A DNA stretch of 64,000 nt from the NCBI RefSeq assembly GCF_036885605.1, contig NZ_CP142523.1, positions 992,001-1,056,000 of the forward strand, read 5' to 3'. Shown here one piece after another: positions 1 through 8,817 of the stretch. Below the pieces are notes generated by a model. The model was given only the letters and a program-made list of their open reading frames with translations. It made no database searches and had not been told where the DNA came from. Numbering within the stretch: position 1 is the stretch's first letter; each line of letters starts with the position of its first letter. The translations under genes and the position numbers were made by a program. The stretch is from Janthinobacterium sp. TB1-E2. Its GTDB lineage: Bacteria > Pseudomonadota > Gammaproteobacteria > Burkholderiales > Burkholderiaceae_D.

Positions 1-1914
1 GCCAAGTACACGAACGGCGTGAATGTCACTGTCAGCCCTGGCGGCACGGCGACGCAGATAGGCAACACCGGCGTGGCGACGGCGAGCGTGCGCCAGTACA
101 CGGCCGGCACTGCCACCCTGAGCCTGACGAGCGTGCCCGGCACCACGGGCGCGCTCGTATGCAAGCGTGCTTCGGACAACAGCAGCAGCTGCGACATGAG
201 CTTTGCGGCGACAGGCTTGACGGTCACTCCCGTCAATCATGTTTCTGCCAAGCTGCAATCGTTCAGTATCAGCGCCGTGCAGGCGCCCCCCAGTGCGACC
301 CCGCAAGCTTGCGTGCCCCTGTTCAAAAGTACCAGCAAGAACCTGAACCTCGCTTGCAGCTATGGCAATCCCGCCAGCGGCACCCTGCCTGTTTTCGTGC
401 AGGGAACCGGGGCGCTCGTGCCACTGGCATCGAACAGCACCAGCGCCTGCGGCACGGCGGGCGCGAACGTCAACCTGGCGTTCAACGACCAGGGCGTCGC
501 CACCGCCATCATGTCGTATGCGGACGTGGGACAGCTGAATTTGAAGGCCACCTATACGGGGTCGGCCACAACCGGCGACGCCGGCTTGAGCATGACGGGC
601 AGTGGCAAGGTTACCGTCGTGCCGGCCTCGTTCAGCGTCGTTGCCATCGCCAACCCCCAGCGCGCGGGCGCGCCTGTGGCGGTCAGCATGAGTGTGCTCA
701 ATAGTGTGGGCGCCGTGACGCCGAACTTCGGCAATGAAAAGCCGGCGGAGACGGCGATGCCGACACTGGCCAGCCTGGTCAAGCCGACGACCAGCGAGAT
801 CGCCGCGCCGGACACACCAGCCAAGCCGGCCATGCAGGGTGGCGTGGTCTTTACGAATGGCAGCGTTGTCAGCAGCGACATGAACTGGCCGGAAGTGGGC
901 ACCATCACCATCGCTTTCAATCTGGCCAACCCCAACGGCTACCTGGATGCCAACCTTGCTGTGCCGGCCTTGCCCAAGGCTTCGGGCGTGAGCGGGGAGG
1001 TGCAGTTTATCCCGCACCACTTCATTACGGAACTGGTGAAAACCGGCGCTCCCGCCGGCATCGCCACGCCGTGCGCCGCACCGCTCACCTGCGCCAACGA
1101 CGGGGAAAAAGGCCGCTACGCTTACTCGGGGCAGGCGATAGGCGTGCGCGTGACGGCGCGCGCCCTGGGCGGGACGCCGACCAAAAACTATGACGACCGC
1201 GTCCCGAGCGTCCTGGCGCCCGTGCTGCTCGAAGGCCTCGATGCGGCCACGGGCACGATTTCCTTTCCGCCGAGTACCCCCGATGGCAGCAGCCGGCTTA
1301 CCGATGGCAAGAAGGCGCAGACCACCATCACCGGCGTGGCGCCCGCGAAATTCACCCTCGGCGTTGCCCTGCCCATGGTCGCCTACCGTTTTCCGGGCAA
1401 GGCCGGCGTGCCGCTGAAGGTGGCGCCTACCGACGTGCGCTTGCGCGCCAGCAGCACCTATCCCGGCGGCGCCATCGTCAGCTCAAGCTCGGCAGTGATA
1501 CAGAACGAGGCACGGATGACTGTGCTGTCGGGGCAATGGATGGTGCCCCACGGCTATGGTTCCGAGTTGTTGCCCGTCAGGCTGGCCGTGCAAGTCCAGT
1601 ACTGGAACGGCACGAAATGGGTCACGAATCTGCTCGATAACGTCAGTGCCTTGAACAAGTCGGACGTGGTGTTTGTCAATTGCAAGAAAACGCTGGACTG
1701 CGGCAAGCTGGCCGTTGATGACCGGATATACACCGTCACGCAAGGCGCACTGCCGCAGACCAATCTCCTGACCTTGCTGGCGCCCGGTGCCGGCAAGGCC
1801 GGCAGCGTGGATGTTTCCGTGGGCAGCCATCCCTACCTGGCCAGCACCGTCGGCACCGTTGTCTTCGGCGTCTTCAAATCGGGTCCCGTGATTTACCTGC
1901 GCGAGATGTATTAG
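1..1914 (+). CDS. MSHA biogenesis MshQ-like / DUF6701 protein, 5' truncated
   Basis: The reading frame is open from the first base of the window, so the gene begins upstream; a GTG at 19 is internal, not the start. The 630-odd visible residues are a low-complexity, Ala/Gly/Thr/Val-rich, beta-strand-like chain with paired cysteines (for example around residues 47-58 and 118-143). The C-terminal half, with phrases such as VQYWNGTKWVTN and a C-terminal FGVFKSGPVIYLREMY, is typical of the DUF6701 region of MshQ-like proteins of type IV (MSHA) pilus loci. The likely role is an outer-surface adhesin or pilus-associated protein; this is family inference. The rest of the locus would lie to the left. 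The gene ends 88 bp before the dienelactone hydrolase. Confidence 0.75.
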   Translation, partial: AKYTNGVNVTVSPGGTATQIGNTGVATASVRQYTAGTATLSLTSVPGTTGALVCKRASDNSSSCDMSFAATGLTVTPVNHVSAKLQSFSISAVQAPPSATPQACVPLFKSTSKNLNLACSYGNPASGTLPVFVQGTGALVPLASNSTSACGTAGANVNLAFNDQGVATAIMSYADVGQLNLKATYTGSATTGDAGLSMTGSGKVTVVPASFSVVAIANPQRAGAPVAVSMSVLNSVGAVTPNFGNEKPAETAMPTLASLVKPTTSEIAAPDTPAKPAMQGGVVFTNGSVVSSDMNWPEVGTITIAFNLANPNGYLDANLAVPALPKASGVSGEVQFIPHHFITELVKTGAPAGIATPCAAPLTCANDGEKGRYAYSGQAIGVRVTARALGGTPTKNYDDRVPSVLAPVLLEGLDAATGTISFPPSTPDGSSRLTDGKKAQTTITGVAPAKFTLGVALPMVAYRFPGKAGVPLKVAPTDVRLRASSTYPGGAIVSSSSAVIQNEARMTVLSGQWMVPHGYGSELLPVRLAVQVQYWNGTKWVTNLLDNVSALNKSDVVFVNCKKTLDCGKLAVDDRIYTVTQGALPQTNLLTLLAPGAGKAGSVDVSVGSHPYLASTVGTVVFGVFKSGPVIYLREMY

Positions 1915-2002
1915 CCTGTACCAAGGGCAGGCGCAGACAGCGCGAAAAACCAGTAACATGGCTGGCTGTGGCATTCCCCCCAACCTCAGACTGGAGTTTT
2001 CT

Positions 2003-2701
2003 ATGAGCACAACTTCGCAGTGGATCGATATCGCCGGCCCGGACGGCAGCTTCCAGGCTTACCTGGCCGTGCCGCACGTGGGCAAGGGTCCCGCCATCAT
2101 CCTGTTGCAGGAAATTTTCGGCGTCAACGAGCACATCCGCGCCGTGGCCGACCAGTATGCGGCCGATGGCTACGTGGTGCTGGTGCCGGACCTGTTCTGG
2201 CGCGCCGGCGCGCACATCGAGCTGGGCTATGACGCGGACGGCTGGAAGCGTGCCGTCGAGCTGATGCAGGCCACCGACAATCCGCAGGCCGACGCCGATA
2301 TCGCCGCCACCATCGCCGCCCTGCGCGCGCGTCCGGAAGTGACGGGCAAGCTCGCTTCGGTCGGCTACTGCTTCGGCGGCCGGCTGTCGTATCAGGCGGC
2401 TGCGGCCGGCCTGGTTGATGCGGCCATCGCCTATTACGGCGGCGGCATTCAGAACAAGCTGGACCTGGCCGACCGGATCAAGGTGCCGCTGCTCATGCAT
2501 TTCGGCGGCCAGGACAGCCATATTCCGCCGGAAGCCGTGCAAAAGATCGCCGAGCGCTTCGAAGACCGCCAAGACGTGGAAATCCATATCTACCCAGGCG
2601 CCGAGCACGGTTTCAACTGCACCCACCGCGACAGCTACCAGCAGCGTTCCGCCGCCCAGGCGCATGGCAATTCCCTGATTTTCTTGGCGGAAAATCTGTA
2701 A
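2003..2701 (+). CDS. dienelactone hydrolase family protein
   Basis: A 232-residue alpha/beta hydrolase. The ATG at 2003 is preferred over an in-frame ATG at 1958 because CTGGAG sits about 7 bases upstream and the protein then has the family length. Nucleophile Cys123 lies in GYCFGG, with Asp171 in GGQDSH and His202 in GAEHGF; these numbers coincide with the Cys123/Asp171/His202 triad of the classical Pseudomonas enzyme. The early Glu in QEIFGVNEHIR, which polarises the Cys in this family, is also present. Expected chemistry is hydrolysis of dienelactones or other small esters/lactones in the cytoplasm. No catechol-pathway genes flank it, so the substrate is unknown and a general carboxymethylenebutenolidase role is only inferred. 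Confidence 0.9.
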   Translation: MSTTSQWIDIAGPDGSFQAYLAVPHVGKGPAIILLQEIFGVNEHIRAVADQYAADGYVVLVPDLFWRAGAHIELGYDADGWKRAVELMQATDNPQADADIAATIAALRARPEVTGKLASVGYCFGGRLSYQAAAAGLVDAAIAYYGGGIQNKLDLADRIKVPLLMHFGGQDSHIPPEAVQKIAERFEDRQDVEIHIYPGAEHGFNCTHRDSYQQRSAAQAHGNSLIFLAENL

Positions 2702-2841
2702 GACTGCCTCGCCAGCCAGGCCAGCCGCCATTGCCAGTTCAGCAGCAACGCTGCATGGGCGTTAAAATAGCGGCTGTGCCGGGCAACTCCGGCCGGCCGG
2801 GCACGGCGCCCGGCAAACCTGGATGAGGAACCGAATTAAAG

Positions 2842-3258
2842 ATGGCCCAAGTAATTGTTTCTGTAACATTGGCGGCAAGCGCCGAACGCGTGTGGGATTT
2901 TATCGGCGGCTTCCAGTCGCTGGCTGAATGGTCGAGCTCGATCAAGACCAGCTTGTCCGAGCACGGCGGCCGCGTACGCCGCCTGAAAACCACGGACGGC
3001 GCCATCATCGCCGAACGCCTGCAAAGCTACAGCGAAGCGGACAAGAGCTACAGCTACACCATCGTCTCGGGCCCGATCCCCGTCAAGAACTACCGTTCCA
3101 CCCTGCGCGTCACGGGCGAGCCAGGCGCGAACGAGTGCGTGGCCGAATGGTCGAGCGAATTCGACGCGGCCGAAGGCGTGGAAGAGGTCATGATCGGCGC
3201 GTTCCAGCATTTGTATGAAACGGCGTTTGTCGACCTGAAACGCATCATGGCAATCTGA
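2842..3258 (+). CDS. SRPBCC family protein (polyketide cyclase/START-like)
   Basis: A 138-residue single-domain protein. It opens with a beta strand followed by ASAERVWDFIGGFQSLAEW, the usual opening of the SRPBCC helix-grip fold (bacterial MxaD/PYR-like subgroup), and ends in a long amphipathic helix. These proteins bind hydrophobic ligands in a deep cavity; the ligand cannot be predicted from sequence. There is no signal peptide, so it should be cytoplasmic. It stands alone: about 140 bp from the upstream hydrolase, and followed by an extragenic palindromic repeat and a strong bidirectional hairpin. Confidence 0.85.
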   Translation: MAQVIVSVTLAASAERVWDFIGGFQSLAEWSSSIKTSLSEHGGRVRRLKTTDGAIIAERLQSYSEADKSYSYTIVSGPIPVKNYRSTLRVTGEPGANECVAEWSSEFDAAEGVEEVMIGAFQHLYETAFVDLKRIMAI

Positions 3259-3297
3259 AGCCGCGCAATCCGGCATTCCCACCGGCGCTAACAATGT

Positions 3298-3336
3298 TGT
3301 CGGATTACGCGGCTGCGCCGCTAATCCAACCTACGG
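3298..3336. repeat. palindromic extragenic repeat, copy A
   Basis: An imperfect palindrome with arms GTCGGATTACGCGGC and GCCGCTAATCCAACCTAC. It belongs to the family also found at 14966-15058, 30354-30394 and 40984-41068. It is preceded by TAACAATGT, which recurs beside other copies. It lies in the gap between two convergent genes. Confidence 0.75.
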
Positions 3337-3357
3337 GATTGTGGCCGGCACGCTTGT

Positions 3358-3385
3358 AAAAACACCGGCACAGGCCGGTGTTTTT
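3358..3385. terminator. bidirectional intrinsic terminator
   Basis: Perfect 12-bp arms AAAAACACCGGC and GCCGGTGTTTTT around a 4-base loop, with U-tracts in both directions. It sits between the convergent SRPBCC (+) and M28 peptidase (-) genes and can serve both. Confidence 0.9.
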
Positions 3386-3393
3386 CATGATGC

Positions 3394-5010
3394 CTAGCGC
3401 TTGACCTTCCCAAATGCCTCGCCCTTGTTCCACACCGGCAAATTCTTGTCGTTCGCCACTTCATAGCCGAGGTTCAATGTAAATTGCGCCTGCTGCACCA
3501 TGCCGGACAAGTCCCACGACGGGTTGTACTCATCGGTGACCTGGTGGTAGTCCTTTTTAAAGGCGACCAGGCGCTCGCCCGACGCTTTCGGCTCTTGGAC
3601 GAAGTCGAACGAGCCGTCGCCGGAAAACACTGCCGAACCCACGTTGAAGGCGGGTACGCCAGCCTTGGCAAACGCAAAATGGTCGGCCCGGTAAAACGCG
3701 CCGGACAGGTCCGGGATCGTCGGCGCCAGACGCAGGCCCATGCGCTTGGCGACCTTGGCGGCGCTCGCGTACAGGCTGCTGCGCTCGGCGCCGGCCACGC
3801 CGATGTCGTGCGTCTTGCCGACAAAATTCATGCTGTCGAGGTTCAGGTCGGCGGCTGTCTTGGCCAGCGGCCACAGGGGCGCGCGCGTGTAGGCCGTGCT
3901 GCCCAGCATGCCCGTTTCTTCGCCTGCCGGCCACAGGAAGATCTGCGTGCGGCGCGCCGGCTGTTTCACGGCCACTTGCGCCATGGCCAGCAAGGCGGCC
4001 GCGCCCGACGCATTGTCGATGGCGCCGTTGTAGATATGGTCGCTTTGCCCGGCGCGTTGGCTGCCTTCGTCATCCTTGCCCAGGTGGTCCCAGTGGGCCG
4101 AGTAAATGACGGCCTCGTCCTTCAATTTCGGATCCGTGCCCGGCACGATGCCGGCCACATTGAATTGCTCGATGCTGCGTACCTGGCTGTCGAGTTGCAC
4201 CTTGACCGTGGCGTTCAGGGCCACGGGGCGGAACGCGCGCGTTTCCGCCTGCGCGCGCAAGGCGTCCAGGTCCTGTCCGCTCGCCTGGAACAGCGTGCGC
4301 GCCATGTCTTCCTGCAGCCAGCCTTCCATCGCATTGCCCGCACCGGCCAGGTTGAAGCGTTCATGGCCGAAACCGTTGGCCGGTACCGACCAAGGATACG
4401 AAGCCGATGCGGTCGTGTGTATCAGCAGCACGCCGGCGGCGCCCTGGCGCAGCGCTTCCTCGTACTTGTAGACCCAGCGGCCGTAATAGGTCAGCGACTT
4501 GCCGGCGAAGCGCTGCGGTTCGGCGCTTGTGGGTTGCGGATCGTTGACCATCATGATGACAAGCTTGCCCTTCAGGTCGACGCCCTTGAAATCGTCCCAG
4601 TTTTCTTCTGGCGCGCGGATGCCGTAGCCGGCGAACACGACGGGCGCATCGAACGCCACTGTCTGCTGGCCATTTGCCGCGCCAAAGACGATGTCCTTGC
4701 CGAAGGCGGGCGACAAGGTCTTGCCGCCCGCGCTGAACGTGACTTTGCTCGATGGCAAGGCCTTGCTGCCGACGATGGTCAGCGCCTGGCGGTACGTGCC
4801 ATCCTTCAACGGTTGCAGGCCGGCCACGGCCGCCTGCGTTTCCAGGTAGCGCACGGCCAGGTCGCCGCCGCGCTGGCCCGTGCCGCGTCCTTCGAGCAAA
4901 TCGTCGGCCAGGAAGGACAGGTGGGCGCGCAGAGGCGCTTCGGCCACGAGCGGTTGGGCGAGGGCGGCCGTGCTGAACAGGCTGGCGGCGAGGACGAGGG
5001 GAAAGCGCAT
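3394..5010 (-). CDS. M28 family metallopeptidase, secreted
   Basis: A 538-residue protein. The start at 5010 gives a clear signal peptide ([19 protein letters not shown]); the frame stays open far upstream but that part has no secretion signal and lies antisense to the next gene. After the signal comes an aminopeptidase region interrupted by a PA-like insert ([11 protein letters not shown]...), then the zinc-ligand series of M28: SAHWDHLG (His, Asp), [13 protein letters not shown] (bridging Asp), [10 protein letters not shown] (catalytic Glu-Glu), NLDSMNFVG (Asp) and [13 protein letters not shown] (His). It should be a periplasmic or extracellular di-zinc aminopeptidase. It is transcribed divergently from the chloroperoxidase-like hydrolase, with 135 bp between the starts. 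Confidence 0.93.
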   Translation of the reverse strand: MRFPLVLAASLFSTAALAQPLVAEAPLRAHLSFLADDLLEGRGTGQRGGDLAVRYLETQAAVAGLQPLKDGTYRQALTIVGSKALPSSKVTFSAGGKTLSPAFGKDIVFGAANGQQTVAFDAPVVFAGYGIRAPEENWDDFKGVDLKGKLVIMMVNDPQPTSAEPQRFAGKSLTYYGRWVYKYEEALRQGAAGVLLIHTTASASYPWSVPANGFGHERFNLAGAGNAMEGWLQEDMARTLFQASGQDLDALRAQAETRAFRPVALNATVKVQLDSQVRSIEQFNVAGIVPGTDPKLKDEAVIYSAHWDHLGKDDEGSQRAGQSDHIYNGAIDNASGAAALLAMAQVAVKQPARRTQIFLWPAGEETGMLGSTAYTRAPLWPLAKTAADLNLDSMNFVGKTHDIGVAGAERSSLYASAAKVAKRMGLRLAPTIPDLSGAFYRADHFAFAKAGVPAFNVGSAVFSGDGSFDFVQEPKASGERLVAFKKDYHQVTDEYNPSWDLSGMVQQAQFTLNLGYEVANDKNLPVWNKGEAFGKVKR

Positions 5011-5145
5011 GACAACTCCAAAAGTGAATACGGGAAAGCAAAGCAGCGACAATCTTACCCTACCGCAATGCCCTGGCGTAGCGCGCGGCGTGCGCGGGCC
5101 AATTGCGGCCACAATGGCTGCTGGTCTACCGACAAGGAGCGTTCC

Positions 5146-6027
5146 ATGACTGCCACGAACTTGCAATCGAGCAATACCCTGCGTACCGCCGACGGTACAT
5201 TGATCCACTACAAGGACTGGGGCAGCGGCCCGCCCGTCGTCTTCAGCCACGGCTGGCCCTTGTCGTCCGACGCGTGGGAAGACCAGATGTTTTATCTGGC
5301 CTCGCGCGGCTACCGCGTCATCGCGCACGACCGGCGCGGCCATGGCCGCTCGAGCCAGCCGTTTGACGGCAACGACATGGATACCTATGCCGACGACCTG
5401 GCCGCCCTGATCGACGCGCTGGACTTGACGGGCGCCACCCTCGTCGGCCACTCGACGGGCGGCGGCGAAGTGGCGCGCTACATCGGCCGCCATGGCACCG
5501 GGCGCCTGGCCGGCGCCGTGCTCGTGGGCGCCGTGCCGCCGCTGATGCTGCAAACCACGGAAAACCCGCTGGGCTTGCCCCTGTCCACATTTGACGCCAT
5601 CCGCGCCGGCGTGCAGGCCGACCGCAGCCAGTTTTTCCAGGATCTGAGCGAGGCCTTCTATGGCTACAACCGGCCCGATGCGAAGCCGTCGCAGGGCGTG
5701 CGCGACGGTTTCTGGCGGCAAGGCATGCAGGCGGGCATGCCGGCATCCTACCTGTGCATCAAGCAATTTTCCGAGACGGATTTTACGGCTGACCTGGCCA
5801 AATTCGACGTGCCGACCCTGGTGATCCATGGCGACGACGACCAGATCGTGCCGATTGCCGCCTCGGCGCGGCGCACTGCCGAACTCATCATCGGCAGCAA
5901 GCTGCTCGTGTATGCGGGCGCGCCGCACGGCCTGGCGGCGACGCACAAGGACCGGCTGAACGAGGACTTGCTGGAATTTTTGCGCCACTCGGTCGATGCG
6001 GCAAGCAATATCGAGGCGCATCTGTAA
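5146..6027 (+). CDS. alpha/beta hydrolase, non-heme chloroperoxidase type
   Basis: A 293-residue protein. The start at 5146 follows AAGGAG (about 6 bases away); the open frame upstream is only antisense shadow of the peptidase. The cofactor-free haloperoxidase signature is present: oxyanion [21 protein letters not shown], nucleophile Ser103 in GHSTGGGE, catalytic acid in HGDDDQIVP (around residues 230-232) and His261 in APHGLA. Members are esterases or perhydrolases that can halogenate through peracid formation. The cytoplasmic location follows from the lack of a signal peptide. The physiological substrate is unknown and neighbours do not help. Confidence 0.92.
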   Translation: MTATNLQSSNTLRTADGTLIHYKDWGSGPPVVFSHGWPLSSDAWEDQMFYLASRGYRVIAHDRRGHGRSSQPFDGNDMDTYADDLAALIDALDLTGATLVGHSTGGGEVARYIGRHGTGRLAGAVLVGAVPPLMLQTTENPLGLPLSTFDAIRAGVQADRSQFFQDLSEAFYGYNRPDAKPSQGVRDGFWRQGMQAGMPASYLCIKQFSETDFTADLAKFDVPTLVIHGDDDQIVPIAASARRTAELIIGSKLLVYAGAPHGLAATHKDRLNEDLLEFLRHSVDAASNIEAHL

Positions 6028-6041
6028 AGTAGTCGAATCTA

Positions 6042-6057
6042 TTGCAAAACATATAAT
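6042..6057 (+). promoter_or_regulatory. possible -10 region upstream of the helicase
   Basis: A perfect TATAAT at 6052-6057 lies in an AT-rich patch about 170 bases before the helicase start. No good -35 is found at 17 bp, so this is tentative. If it is used, the helicase mRNA has a long 5' untranslated leader, as is known for cold-inducible deaD genes. Confidence 0.35.
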
Positions 6058-6227
6058 ATTGCTTGGTTTTTGCACCAATTGCGTGCGGATCGCCGATTTT
6101 TCTGCGTTTTAGACTGCAAAAAATGGCGTTCTGCCGCCCCGTTCCACCCGGTAAGGTCCAGTAAAGAGTAAACTAGCGGATACACTCTTTCGCATTGGGC
6201 GATTCGAGCGAACTTGTGAGTGATTTC

Positions 6228-8381
6228 ATGTCTGATACACCAATTTCCTTATTTTCCGACCTTAACCTGAGCGAGCCGCTGATTCGCGCGCTCAAGGATG
6301 TCGGTTACGAAACACCGTCGCCTATCCAGGCGGCCACGATTCCATTATTGCTCGCGAACCGCGACGTGCTGGGCCAGGCGCAAACGGGCACGGGTAAAAC
6401 CGCTGCCTTCGCCTTGCCGATCCTGTCGCGCATCGATCTGAAACAAAGCTCACCCCAAGCCCTGGTCCTGGCACCGACGCGCGAACTGGCCATCCAGGTC
6501 GCCGAAGCGTTCCAGGTGTACGCCGCCCACATCCCCGGCTTCCACGTGCTGCCGATCTACGGCGGCCAAAGCTACGGCCCGCAGCTGTCGGCCCTGCGCC
6601 GCGGCGTGCACGTCATCGTCGGCACCCCAGGCCGCGTCATCGATCACCTGGACAAGGGTTCGCTCGACCTGTCCAAGCTGAAAACCCTGGTGCTCGACGA
6701 AGCCGATGAAATGCTGCGCATGGGCTTTATCGACGACGTCGAACGTATCTTGAAAGAAACCCCGGAAGGCCATCAAACGGCGTTGTTCTCGGCCACCATG
6801 CCTTCCGTCATCAAGCGCATCGCCACGACCTATCTGGTGAACCCGGCCGAAGTGACGGTCGCCGCCAAGACGGGCACGGCCGACAACATCCGCCAGCGCT
6901 ACTGGCTGGTGTCGGGCATGCACAAGCTCGACGCGCTGACCCGCATCCTGGAAGCGGAAGCGTTTGACGGCATGATCATCTTCGCCCGCACCAAGCTGGG
7001 TACGGAAGAGCTGGCCGGCAAGCTGCAAGCCCGTGGCTTCTCGGCTGCCGCCATCAACGGCGACATCCAGCAAGCCCAGCGCGAGCGCACGATCCAGCAG
7101 TTGAAAGACGGCAAGATCGACATCCTCGTGGCAACCGACGTGGCCGCCCGCGGCCTGGACGTCGAGCGCATCAGCCACGTCGTCAACTACGACGTGCCGC
7201 ACGATCCGGAAAGCTATACCCACCGCATCGGCCGCACGGGCCGCGCCGGCCGCAGCGGCGAAGCGATTTTGTTCATCACCCCGCGTGAAAAGAACTTGTT
7301 GAAAGCCATCGAACGCTCGACCCGCCAGCCGATCGGCATGCTGGAACTGCCAACGATCCAGGCCGTCAACGACGTGCGTATCGCCAAGTTCAAGGAACAG
7401 ATCAGCGAAACCCTGGCCCTGGGCGAACTGGAACAGTTCCAGTCGCTGATTGAGGATTTCGAACGCGAGCAAAACATTCCCGCCATCGAAATCGCCGCTG
7501 CCCTGGCGAAGATGGCGCGTGGCAATACGCCGCTGCTGCTGGACAAGAACAAGGCGCGCGAGCAAGCCACGTGGCAAGACGACCGTCCAGTGCGTCAGGA
7601 TCGTTTCGAACGCAACGACCGTCCGGAACGGGGCGACCGCTTCGACCGTAACGAGCGCAGCGAACGCCCGGCCTTCCCGAAAAAGGAACGCATCCAGCGT
7701 CCAGCCGACGCCGGCATGCAGACCTTCCGCATTGAAGTCGGTCATCAGCATGGCGTGAAACCAGGCAATATCGTGGGTGCCATCGCCAACGAAGCGGGCA
7801 TCGATTCGAAAAACATCGGCCGCATCGAAATCTATGACGACTACAGCGTCCTGGACTTGCCGGACAGCATGCCGAAAGAATTGCTGGACCAGCTGAAAAC
7901 CGTGTGGGTCGCGGGCCAGCAGCTGCGCATCAGCCGCGACGGCGACGCGCCGGACCTGGCGCCGCCAGCCGCGCCGCGCAAGCCGTTCGCCGCCAAGTCC
8001 GCGCCAGCGTTCAAGGATGCGCCAGCGGACGCGGGCGACGCTGCCCCTGCGCCGCGCGCGCCGAAGAAGGAACGTCCACGTCCAGGCGTGACGGCTTACC
8101 GCATCGAAGTGGGCCGTGAACACGCCGTGACGCCAAGCAACATCGTCGGCGCCATCGCCAACGAAGCGAACCTGGAAGCCAAGCATATCGGCCGCATCGA
8201 TATCTTTGACAACTACAGCGTGCTGGACCTACCTGAAGGCATGCCGCCGGAAATCCTCGACCACTTGAAATCGGTCGTGGTCTCGGGCCAGAAGCTGCGC
8301 ATCAGCCTGGACGATGGCACGACGGAGCGCAAGCCTGCGCCGCCGCGTCCGAAGTCGCCACCGCGCAAAACCTTTAAATAA
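6228..8381 (+). CDS. deaD: DEAD-box ATP-dependent RNA helicase with two DbpA domains
   Basis: A 717-residue protein from the ATG at 6228 (an in-frame GTG at 6216 is possible). The two RecA lobes carry all motifs: Q motif (TPSPIQ), AQTGTGKT, PTRELAIQ, DEAD, SAT, ARTKLGTEEL, and HRIGRTGRAG. A helical and Arg/Asp-rich repeat linker (residues about 440-495) follows. Then come two tandem DbpA-type RNA-binding domains at about 496-570 and 620-697, separated by a Pro/Ala linker. CsdA/DeaD proteins normally carry one such domain. The role is unwinding structured RNA in ribosome assembly and cold-shock mRNA decay. The symbol is by family resemblance. A hairpin terminator follows 55 bp after the stop. 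Confidence 0.92.
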   Translation: MSDTPISLFSDLNLSEPLIRALKDVGYETPSPIQAATIPLLLANRDVLGQAQTGTGKTAAFALPILSRIDLKQSSPQALVLAPTRELAIQVAEAFQVYAAHIPGFHVLPIYGGQSYGPQLSALRRGVHVIVGTPGRVIDHLDKGSLDLSKLKTLVLDEADEMLRMGFIDDVERILKETPEGHQTALFSATMPSVIKRIATTYLVNPAEVTVAAKTGTADNIRQRYWLVSGMHKLDALTRILEAEAFDGMIIFARTKLGTEELAGKLQARGFSAAAINGDIQQAQRERTIQQLKDGKIDILVATDVAARGLDVERISHVVNYDVPHDPESYTHRIGRTGRAGRSGEAILFITPREKNLLKAIERSTRQPIGMLELPTIQAVNDVRIAKFKEQISETLALGELEQFQSLIEDFEREQNIPAIEIAAALAKMARGNTPLLLDKNKAREQATWQDDRPVRQDRFERNDRPERGDRFDRNERSERPAFPKKERIQRPADAGMQTFRIEVGHQHGVKPGNIVGAIANEAGIDSKNIGRIEIYDDYSVLDLPDSMPKELLDQLKTVWVAGQQLRISRDGDAPDLAPPAAPRKPFAAKSAPAFKDAPADAGDAAPAPRAPKKERPRPGVTAYRIEVGREHAVTPSNIVGAIANEANLEAKHIGRIDIFDNYSVLDLPEGMPPEILDHLKSVVVSGQKLRISLDDGTTERKPAPPRPKSPPRKTFK

Positions 8382-8817
8382 GCCATCCCCACGGGCGCTC
8401 CGGCGCCTGTGTCGCGGATTGGAGACAGTTCCCCCACTGGCGCATTCGCGCCAGTTTTTATTTTCCCTCAAGAAATGAATATTATTACCGCGCTATGGTT
8501 GGTAGCAGGCGTCGCCACGTGCCGGCCATTGCGCCAGTTCCCTTGCGCCTTTTTACCGGCGCGTACGCCGTATTTATTGCCTGCTTCGCCGATAAATAAT
8601 TTTTTATTAATTATTGTGTTTGCGCGCAATTTGAATTTTGCATTCAATAAAATCAATCAAGTTGAATCAAAGTAAATTCTAAAACATAAATGAATTAGCT
8701 TTTATTAAATTTTTTGACCAGTGTCACTGTCGCCGGGGCGATATATCATGGGTGCTTGATGTGGTATATTGTTTTTATGATTTTGTTATGCTAGTTGAAA
8801 AAAATAGAGGAGCGACG
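8382..8817. other. intergenic region, AT-rich right half
   Basis: It contains the helicase terminator at 8437-8462. From about 8570 it turns AT-rich, with runs such as TAAATAATTTTTTATTAATTATT. GCCGATAA at 8588-8595 matches the flagellar sigma-28 -10 element, but no matching -35 is seen. A small plus-strand frame at 8409-8675 has no ribosome site or familiar domain. I see no RNA gene. Confidence 0.6.
8437..8462 (+). terminator. intrinsic terminator of the helicase gene
   Basis: CTGGCGC and GCGCCAG arms with a 4-base loop, followed directly by TTTTT. Confidence 0.85.

Noticed and set aside
3484..5145. Long upstream extension of the chloroperoxidase frame over the M28 peptidase
   Set aside because: It is antisense to a peptidase with intact zinc ligands, and the internal ATG at 5146 has a ribosome site.
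8588..8595. GCCGATAA as a sigma-28 promoter for the chemoreceptor
   Set aside because: The -10 matches the FliA consensus, but no TAAA-like -35 is at the right distance and the start is 220 bp away.
8409..8675. Small plus-strand frame of 88 codons after the helicase terminator
   Set aside because: It spans the terminator, lacks a ribosome site, and has no recognisable domain or regular codon bias.
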